DNA of 64,000 nucleotides from contig VUYV01000297.1 in assembly GCA_008711295.1 (NCBI GenBank), positions 441,324-505,323 on the forward strand, given 5' to 3'. The notes beneath the pieces were generated by a model, which was not told where the DNA came from, ran no database searches, and saw nothing but the letters and a program-made list of their open reading frames with translations. The DNA comes from Anarhynchus alexandrinus. Taxonomy: Eukaryota; Chordata; Aves; Charadriiformes; Charadriidae. This document shows positions 25,250 through 64,000 of the stretch, piece after piece. The position numbers and the translations under genes were made by a program. Position 1 is the stretch's first letter; each line of letters opens with the position of its first letter.

Positions 25250-25562
25250 TGTCATGGTTTAAGCTCGGCTGGCAACTACGGCCCACACAGCTGCTTGCTC
25301 ACTCTCCCCTGCTGGCATGGGGGAGGGACTCAGAAGAGTAAAAGTGAGAAAACTCGTGGATTGAGACAAAGACAGTTTACTAGGTAGAGCAAAAGCTGCA
25401 CACACAAGCAAAGCAAAACCAGGAATTCATTCACTGCTTCCCATCAGCAGGCAGGTGTTCAGCCATCTCCAGGGAAGCAGGACTCCATCACGTGTAACAG
25501 TTACTTGGGAAGACATACGCCATAACTACAAACATCCCCCCTTTCCTTCTTCTTCCCCCAGC
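25250..25562 (-). repeat. Partial 3' LTR (R-U5 portion)
   Basis: 313 bp alignable by eye to the right-hand LTR from the CTGGGGGAAGAAG start region through to AAACCATGACA. The U3 part, including the TATA box, is missing and its place is taken by other element sequence and the minisatellite array. Confidence 0.8.
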
Positions 25563-25631
25563 ATGGTCCCTTTGGACCAGACCATAGGGTTTCACATTGC
25601 AATGAACTCCTCCCCTTGTCCCTGCTGCAGC

Positions 25632-26093
25632 TTGGACTTATCCACAGACCGTGGTCCCTTACGGGCTGTACCTGCTCCAAGTGGAGCCTTATCTATGAGC
25701 CACAGTCACTTTGAGGTGCACCTGCTCCAGTGTGGCCTTACCCACAGCCACAGTCCCTTTGGAAGTAAACCTGCTCCAACATGACCTTACCCATGGCTGC
25801 AGTCCCTACAAGAATGCACCTGCCCTGTCATGGGCTTATCTATGGCCACGTGCTTTGAGGTGCTCCAGCATGACCTTATGCACAGCCACTGATGCTTCAA
25901 AGTGTACCTTTTCCAGTGTGGACTTATCCTTGGGCCACAATCCCTTCAGAGGTATAACTGCTGTAGCACAGACATAACCACGGCCACAGATACTTCGAGA
26001 TGCACCTACTCTGGCATGGGCTTATCCACAGCCACAGATGCTTTGGGGTGTCCTGCTCCTGCGTAGACTCATCCACAGGTCGCAGTCCCTTTG
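25632..26093. repeat. 49-bp minisatellite inside the LTR element
   Basis: About ten diverged tandem units of roughly 48-50 bp. Each contains a form of CTTATCCACAGCCACAGTCC followed by CTTTGAGGTGCACCTGCTCC. Copies differ by substitutions and small indels; one unit is about 40 bp. Confidence 0.85.
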
Positions 26094-26442
26094 ACTCCAG
26101 TTCATGCTGGAGTTCCAGCCTGTCCAGTACAGCAGCACAGAAACAGCAGCGATGCCCTGGCCATCTGCCAGCTCAGGTGCGTGGCCATTGCTGTTATCAA
26201 AATGTCCCCAGGCACAGCAGAGTAAGATGATAAGCAGTACAGCAAGAAGTGAAAGCAAAAAGCAGCCACTAACAAGCACAAGACTCTGATTTACAGTAAG
26301 GCAAGCGAACCCCATGACAAACCCAGGAGCCTGCCAATTAATAGCTAAACAACAATAATAGCTGTAAATTTGATCTGGCACATTCCAATCAAATCTGTTA
26401 TCTCGAACCCTTTGAGCCCCATGTTCGGGGCCAAAAAAGGAC

Positions 26443-27037
26443 TGCTGTGGTTTAAGCCTAGCGGGCAACAAAGCATCATGCAGCAGCTTGCTCACTCTCC
26501 CCTGGTGGAATGGGGAAGAGAATTGGAAGAGTAAAAGTGAGGAAAAACTCGTGTGTTGAGACAAAGACAGTTTAATAGGTAGAGCAAAAGCCATGCACAG
26601 AAGCAAAGCAAAACAAGGAATTCATTCGCTGCTTCCCATCATCAGGCAGGTGTTCAGCCATCTCCAGGAAAGCCGGGCTCCATCACGCCTAATGGATACT
26701 TGGGAAGACTAACACCATCACTCTGAATGTCCCACCCTTCCTTCTTCTTCCCCCAGCTTTATATGCTGAGCATGACATCATATGGTATGGAATATCCCTT
26801 TGGTCAGTTGGGGTCAGCTGTCCCGGCTATGTCCCCTCCCGACTTCTTCTGTACCCCCAGCCTACTCACTGGTGGGGTGGTGTGAGAAGCAGAAAAGGCC
26901 TTGACTCTATGAGCACTGCTCAGCAGTAACAAAAAAACCCTGTATTATCAACACTGTTTTCAGCACAAATGCAAAACATAGCTTCATACTAGCTACTATG
27001 AAAAAAAAATAACTCTATCTCAGCCAAAATCAGCACA
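26443..27037 (-). repeat. 5' LTR of ERVL-like element
   Basis: 595-bp LTR with TG...CA ends. On the minus strand it begins TGTGCTGATTTTGGCTGAGA, has a TATA box in GCATATAAAGCTGGGGGAAG (near 26755-26765), and ends in AAACCACAGCA. This LTR is common in bird genomes. The shared part is clearly diverged from the 25250-25562 copy, so the insertion is not recent. Confidence 0.85.
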
Positions 27038-30000
27038 TCTTGTCAGGTCTCTATTGCCCAGCTCAAGAAAGCAAGCAACAGTCATGTCAGTTAAAGACCT
27101 CCAAACGGTGAAATGAAAATTCATTATTTTTATCTTTATTTTGGGAGGGGAACCTCTTTCTTTAATTTTCACTGGTGTTTATGTCTGTGATTGTAGGGGT
27201 TTGTGGGAATTGCACCTTCAGAATTTTCCTGATACTTCCAGCGCCCAACCTGTCACCAAGATTCAGTCAAGTTAATAAAAGTAACTTAAAAGCTGTCTTT
27301 GTGTTAGATTTCAGCATCACATTTAGGTAAATTTTTGTAAGTTTATGTATATAGAACCAAAGGAGGGGAGGCGAGACAATGCTGATCCAGCACAAGTCAG
27401 TGTCAAAACTGAAAATGCAATGCGTGATTAGCTGGATCCACACAAACTTACCCAAGCCAGAAAGCCACATCATTGCAAGTGCTACATCCCAGAAAATGCA
27501 GTTGTACTGGTCCAGGACATGTGCTGATATACCTGTACAGTATTCTGCTGCTATATGGATTTACAGGATCAAGCATGCACTAGCTTGAAAACCTCATAAC
27601 TCCATCACATAGTATAGATGTGTATAATGTTAATAAAAAGAGTTTAAGGAAACTGAAGTATATGTCCAAGACATAAATTATTACACACTGGAGCCATTTG
27701 CCATTGTAATGAAACACAGAACAGATGTTTGCACATTACAGATAGCTTACATTAGTCACTTGACAGAGCTGTATCCTGCTGAGTCTAGAACAGAGGCTAA
27801 CTCTTATGCTGAAAAGAAAAATATGTCCTATCACTCTAGATACGAAATCCTTTAGAGAAAGAGTACAAAACCAGCAGTTAAGAGGAAAGACTTCGTACTA
27901 TTTTATTTGGTAGTATACAATTTATATGGATGAATAATATTCACTTCAAAATATGTATGTGTTGGGAAATGGTTAAAAGGAAGAAGACTCTTAATTGAGC
28001 TAGATGTTTATGATACATCACATATTTGTCTTCATCTTCTGGTATGTGGCAACATAGATCAATGGGAAGGTGGGGCCACCACCCAAGCTGCTGGATGCAA
28101 TTCCAATTACAACTTTTCTTATCCTTGCCTGTAGATTTCCTCTTACTAGGTTGGTAACTTCTGATGAGAACAGTCAGTGCTTTGCAGTGTAATTCCACTC
28201 TAATCTGTGGCAGCAACTATGAGCTCCAAGAATAGACCTAAACTCTCAATAACCCATGGGAATGGCAATATAAAGAGGACTTCTACTTTATCAGGATCTG
28301 TACTGGATCAGGATCATGATGTACTATCAGGATCATGCAACACATGACTCACATATTTACATGCTGTTTTACAGGCTTGTTCTTTATCAGTAGATAGTTT
28401 CAGTCCCAAAGAATAATGTTTATAAAGTCTTTCTTTATGTTCTTGTGTAGTAAATGAGAAAAAAAAAAGATCAGCTATGAAAAGTCAACATAGCTGCAAT
28501 GCAGCTGCAGCTATATATATGTACTCTATACATGTATACAGTTGCTATCTATGGTACTATACAGCTATGTTTGCCATCATGTACATTACTGTCTTCTAAA
28601 TCTGGATAGTAGAAATATTGTAAAAATCATTTAGAAGACAGAAGAAAATGATTTCATGTCCTTGATCTTCTCTGAAATATTGAAAGTTAAAGAAGACATC
28701 TTTATACTACACAGTCTAGATCTGTAAGTTACTGACATGAAATAAACACAGACATTACAGCACTGTAATACTTTCTTTTCTGTCTGTAATCACATTTGTG
28801 ATTCCAACCTCTAACACAACTGGGAAAAAAAAGGAAACTGAAACATTTCTATTTTATTTTTCTTCAACTTGATTTTCTAAATCTTTTTCAAGACAGGGTA
28901 AAAGCTGTTAAAGCCCCAGACAATCAAAGTAATTTGGGATCAGGCTTAGGAGTAGTGGGCGGAACTTGAAAATAACATTGTTTGAAGTTTCTGTGCATTT
29001 ATCCTGTTGGCTAAATATGATCAATTACTACAACATACAATGTCTCATGCAAATTTCATATTAAAAATTCTGTATTTTACAGAAACAACCTTGACAACCT
29101 CATTTATTCAAAAACATAGGCATGGCCACTGAAACCAAGGAAATTTGTTTTTTAAATGAGTGAGAATTAAATACATAAATGCCTCTGCTGTTTTTTATTT
29201 ATGTATCTTTTCAGATTTTTTAAAAAATGTCCTTTCTTCACATTCCCCAATTCTGCAGTGCTGGAGACTTGCAGCATCCCTTTTATTTTAATGGAATCTC
29301 AGATTCTTGTATACTATCAAAGTTCCCAGCTCTGGAGAAAACAAAAAATAATGTATGATTGTGAAACTCGTAAGTTAATCATAACGATCATAATTAAATG
29401 ACACTGAGAAAAGAAATGATTGTAGAAAATACGTAGAGAATTTTTCCATTTTAAAGGACACCATCAAAATATTTTATTCTGCAAAAGAAGACAATTGTAT
29501 CATACTGCATGCTTCTTTACAAAATAGTTGCTTGAAAAATGCTACATTGGTTGTCTTTGGTACCAAAGAAATTGAAGATGAGCTGACAATACGTCTACAT
29601 TGTCTTCAGACTTACTAGGACTATTGGTGCCAACTTCCACAGTAGTAGTTTGACTGACTGGGGGCAGCTGATACTTTCACGTAAGTCTTTGGCTCTCCTG
29701 AGCTTTCTGAAATTTTCATTCCATATCTTCTACTTTCTCCTCTCTGAGTGGTCAAGTGGAAATAATGATTTATAATTATGTAAAAAAGAAATTAGGCTAC
29801 ATGGCAGTGAAAAGATCCTAAAAGTGACTGTTATAAAGGTGTTGGGAGACACACAGTGCAAGTGCGTTGTATTGAATACTGTTGCACTTTTACAATATGA
29901 GCTGGACAGGCAAAGGGACCCTGCGATCCCCAGGTTGGCCCATCGTTCCCATTTTTCAGGACTCTCAGGCTTTGCACAAAAAAGAAACCATTGAAATGAG

Positions 30001-33000
30001 GAAAGCCCTGTCACATGGACCATTAAAAAAGGACTGGAAAATGTTGTGTGGAGCATATAATCTTACACAGGCTGAGACACTTAGGGGAACAACTCTTTGG
30101 GTTTTTTGCTCTTCTGGTTTCTTTTTCTCTGTCTGAATGTCTTTGAATATTCCAGAAGACTGGGAGAACCTCTCAGAGTCATTTTAGATCAGGAAGTCAG
30201 TGCTGATTATCTGTTTTAAATACACCAAATAATATCTGGCTGTTTATTATCCAATAAAACAGAGAGCAAAACAAACAGTGGACATCAGGCACTAAAAATC
30301 ACTTTTCACTAAAACCAATGATACAGTTCTCTGTTGAGTTAATTTGAGTTCGTATTTCTAGTCTAACACAGATTATAAGAACACCCACAGAGACCTATTA
30401 TGATATTTTGTAGCTATGCAGTATGTGCACAGGTATTATTGTTTTTGGTGAGGGACTGAATTTTGTCTTCAGACAAATAAATACAGGGCCTGCCTATCTG
30501 AATCTTAATTGTCCCTGTGCTTCTGAAGGCAGAATGAGTGATAAACTACAGGGTTTATGTTCAGTTATTCAAGGGGAGACCTCTATCAGCTGTTAATAAT
30601 GCTAGGATTACAAAGATGGGGTACTCAAACTGATGTACCCCTAAGAACTGGCTCATTGGATAGATGCTTGCACGTAGTGAAGATATTTAAGGCTGGGATC
30701 TTTTTTAACTTTCTGACAAGATGGTAACAGTAGCTGATGCCTAGATTCTTAGCACCTTATTCTTACAAGGTGATTAAACCTTGACTCTTTTAATAGAAAA
30801 TAAGTAGTTATAGAAGATGTGCTTTAAATACGTTTTGGGGATAAATTTTGTGGCTTATCCTGGGGATGTCAGGAGAGGTTACCTTAGGCAGGATATTTGA
30901 GTCTGGTGTTTGAGTCTCTTTCTCTGCTTTTCCATGTCATTACATTCTTTCAGGGGAAGGCAAAGTCATCTGCATTGCCTTCAGGATGCTCCCATTACTT
31001 GTAGTTCTGTTGTAAGACAGTATTTCTAATTAAAGCTGCAGTCACCTGTAGGAGTCAAAAGCTTTTTTGTTTTTTTTTTTCCTTTCCTCTGACACGTAAT
31101 TTGACTTCTAGATTTCTTAACTGTATCCCTTCCTGACTAATCTTTGAAGCGTGAGATCTGGCTCACGGTTGGAGAAAAGTTACTGAGATAGTGGGGGCAG
31201 TGCCCTGAAGAGATATGGAACATTTTTTTGGTATCTGGTTGGTTTATGTCACTGGTAACCTCTTGGTTTTATAGACTGCTAGATAGGACATTACCAAAGA
31301 ATTAGATGAAGTTGGCTGGGATCCTTCAGAGCTTAGCTTCATTCTGCATCCAGAGCACTATGACTGGACTGATATTGGTGTTTCACCTCTTCCCTGGGGA
31401 CTAAAGATCCCTCAGGCACAGGCAGTAACAAACACAAATATACTGAAGTTTTTGGTTTTGCTTGTGGCAGGCCCATCAAATTTTGTGCTTTACACATATG
31501 ACTCACTCATTTACTTTTTTTCTCTCCACCCTCATGATCATCTATAGTATCAGTAACTCTCATGTTCACAGCATGATGCCACAGCTTTTCGTTGTCTCTC
31601 TTACGCCATGAAACAGATGATACTGACCAGTCTGCCAGGCAACTGTGTCTGATGTGCAAAGCCCCCCAAGGTGCAACGGAAAGGATGGTCTTAGCTGGTT
31701 CCAGGGAGCGCTTGCTTCACCCCAGCTGGAGCCTCCTGCCGCACTCCCTCCTGCTCCACATCGCCCGATGCTCAAGGTGTGCTCCCATCATGGGACTTGA
31801 CACTGACAGACAACACACACTGGGTAATTAAAAAGTTGAGAGGTCAACAACTGATTTATGACATGTTCTGGCTGGGGACTCCCTGTGACACAGTGAAAGC
31901 AGGGGGGAAGGGAGAGAGTAAAAAGAAATGCTGTGCTAAGGCTGTAGTTGATTTTAACTTTTGTTTTTAAAGGACACTTTTAAGCTGCTATGAAAACCAA
32001 ATAAATACATGAATAGATACAAAACCAGGGAGACGTCAGTGCCATTACATACTCCCTATGTGACCAGCAATGTAAAATACTCAGTTTTACTTGCATTATC
32101 CATGCTTGCTAACTGTTTCTCTCTGATAGGTTAAGAAGAGTATAAAAATGCAAATCTTGCTCTGCTGATGTTAATGACAAATCTCTTATTGGCTTATATA
32201 GGATAAGTTTCAAGGACTTTGTAAATACCTGTAAAATGGGGCAGCGATGAGTATATGATCTCAGCATGAAAAGCTATATTCCATTCCCAGTCTGTGGCTC
32301 TAGCCAGCCATACTAGTCCATATATTTACCTGACAGACTGCTAATTTAGAATTACTGTATTACGAATTACAAATGCTAGATTAGATACGCTGAGGTCTTC
32401 AAGGTCTGCTCTTAAATGCTGTCTCATTTTCTCCTTTGTTGGGTATAAGAAACATTCAAGCAATAATCATTTGGTATTAAAACAGGATCATGTAAAAAGT
32501 CTGTGCAAATATATTTGAAGTGTATTCAACACCTTTTAAATATAGGTTTTGAAAGAAACCATGGAACTGCAGTTCTGTTTTATACTAAAAGCACTGTTAC
32601 AGTGTTGCTGATTATTTTCCTTGTTTGTCTTAAAATTATTTCAGGAAGGTAATGAAAGTAAACCTGAATATTACGTGACAGCCTCAGTCCAGGTTTCAGT
32701 AGAAAAAACAGAAGCTGCTGTAGAAATGCACAAACACCCCAAATTCAGACCAATCACACTCAGTACTTTATTTAAATTTGCCTGTTGATTCCTTTTATCT
32801 TGCAGTTCTCCTTTGTGCCCACACTTATCCTTGTGGTCTTGTGGGGTTTTTTTGTCTTCCCTTCATTCTACCCACCTTCCCAGAGACCATTCTCAGGAAA
32901 AATACTCAGGAAAGCTCAAGAGACCTACCTAGGAATAATACCATGGTGTCCTTTAGTGTGTACCTTTTAGCAATGCCATTTACAATTTAGCTTTGGTCCC

Positions 33001-33500
33001 ACAGGTCTGAGATGTGGCCTTCAGCTTTGCTAATCCTTACCTGATGCAAAGGGTTGCATCACATAAAGTATGAATATGTTGGGCCCCATTTGAGGAGCCA
33101 TCTGACAAGGTGAGAATGGGCAATGAGACCTGTGCTGCTTTGGAGCAATGTGTCTCGGGCAGACCTGGGGTACATTGGTGTGCAATGCGGCGTGAGTACA
33201 AGCTGACAAGCTTTGTGCTGAGTCTACTCTGTAAGTAGAAACGGTCCAGAGGACTGCAAGTCAGACATTTTTGCCAACACAAAAAGTGCTTTGATGGTAA
33301 AAGCCAAAGAAATAAAATTGGTAGCTTATCACAGAAGAAAATATACCCTTGATTTATGAGCCCAGCCAGTAGAGATGGCGTGGCAATATAACCAGAGATG
33401 TAGGGCAATGCAAACATGAAGTAACCATCTGTTTTCCTCTAGGCTTTAATGGACCTTGTATTTTATTTCCATTTTAAAGAGTCATCTTTACAGTCCATTT
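27038..33500. other. Intergenic region, right part
   Basis: About 6.5 kb of mostly unique, AT-rich sequence. A minus-strand frame at 27941-28216 (91 codons) and other short frames have no family resemblance. No tRNA, rRNA or clear transposon seen. Confidence 0.7.
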
Positions 33501-33904
33501 GTCCCCTCCCATTCCTTCTCTCAGCTCATCCCTGTGATGAAGAGTCAGTGCCCTTATCAGGCAAGCTTTCAGGTAATGCTTCAGTTTTATAGCCTTAGCC
33601 TTTCCATGAGCAAACATTCACAGCAACCTTTAGCCTCTCTCCTTTCCTGAGTTTTGCTGTTCCTAGTTTTTCACAAACAGAAGAAGTGCCACCTAGTACA
33701 CCGGAGGGGCGGGCAGAGGTGAAGGCAGGGAGGGGGATAGGGAAGTGCCTGAGAGAAGGATCGTACAGCCTGTCTTTGAATCTACAGCGTGGAGATCTCT
33801 TTCGTCCTATCCAGGAACAAAACTGATGTAGAGTATCTGAAAGAAAGAGGGTTGGAAGAGAAAAAAGAAAAGAGAGAGCACACACAATGGGTCTAAACTG
33901 AGCA
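33501..33904 (+). promoter_or_regulatory. GUCY2C: Presumed GUCY2C promoter and 5' UTR
   Basis: The 400 bp upstream of the start codon hold a GATA site (CTTATCA, 33553-33559), a CDX-like TTTATAG (33586-33592), a FOX-like TCACAAACA (33671-33679) and a GC box GGGGCGGG (33706-33713). No TATA box lies close to the ATG. GATA, CDX and HNF-type factors drive intestinal genes, including mammalian GUCY2C. The sites are short and could be chance; the transcription start is not visible. Confidence 0.4.

Positions 33905-64000
<30,096 letters not shown>

Larger units (their letters stand above)
25250..27037 (-). mobile_element. Defective avian ERVL-like LTR retroelement
   Basis: Read on the minus strand: a 5' LTR (27037-26443), a primer-binding-site-like TTGGCCCCGAACATGGGGC (26434-26416), a short internal stretch, a 49-bp tandem-repeat array, and the R-U5 part of a 3' LTR (25562-25250). 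No gag, pol or complete env reading frame is present. The one open frame over the 5' LTR edge and leader (26606-26022) shows only a hydrophobic stretch. The element is non-coding and badly deleted. No target-site duplication is evident: the flanks GCTCG and TCTTG differ. Confidence 0.85.

Noticed and set aside
26022..26606. 194-codon minus-strand frame with hydrophobic stretch
   Set aside because: It spans the LTR edge and leader of the defective ERVL-like element and is not a complete viral or host gene.
27941..28216. 91-codon minus-strand intergenic frame
   Set aside because: No family resemblance, no CpG promoter and no splice partners found nearby.

Overview
The window is nuclear DNA from a bird. 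Long AT-rich introns with GT-AG splice sites, CR1 retrotransposon tails and a typical avian ERVL-type LTR element all point that way. The LTR family is one I associate with non-galliform birds, but the species is not identifiable from this sequence.

Two protein-coding genes lie head to head about 13.4 kb apart. From position 1 to 20462, on the minus strand, are the first nine coding exons of IFT56 (TTC26/DYF-13), a TPR protein of the intraflagellar transport B complex. They give about 298 residues with no frameshift or stop, and the 3' half of the gene lies outside the window. Its 5' end sits in a CpG island (about 19.9-21.0 kb) holding a perfect RFX-type X-box 41 bp upstream of the start codon.

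From 33905 to the window end, on the plus strand, are 17 coding exons of a guanylate cyclase C receptor (GUCY2C or a close paralogue). They cover the signal peptide, guanylin-binding ectodomain, transmembrane segment, juxtamembrane region and the kinase-homology domain through its DFG motif. The cyclase catalytic domain lies beyond the right edge. All exon junctions keep phase except the start of the transmembrane exon, where a poly-T run ending in an N hides or replaces the beginning of the exon.

The intergenic interval (20.7-33.9 kb) has no recognisable gene. It holds an ERVL-like LTR element on the minus strand (25250-27037) containing a 49-bp minisatellite, a pair of 76-bp direct repeats (23288 and 24015), a purine tract, and the presumed GUCY2C promoter. 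Other repeats are two near-identical CR1 tails (2720-3131 plus, 58352-58812 minus), a short CR1 end at 50100, an older CR1-like piece near 62970, and a possible hAT-like relic at 13978-14290.

The two genes have separate jobs: cilium assembly, and cGMP signalling in gut or other epithelia. Nothing here shows that they work together. I found no new multi-gene system. The most interesting points are the IFT56-GUCY2C linkage (the genes are on different chromosomes in human), the damaged transmembrane exon, the X-box, and the unusual intron that follows the IFT56 start codon directly.
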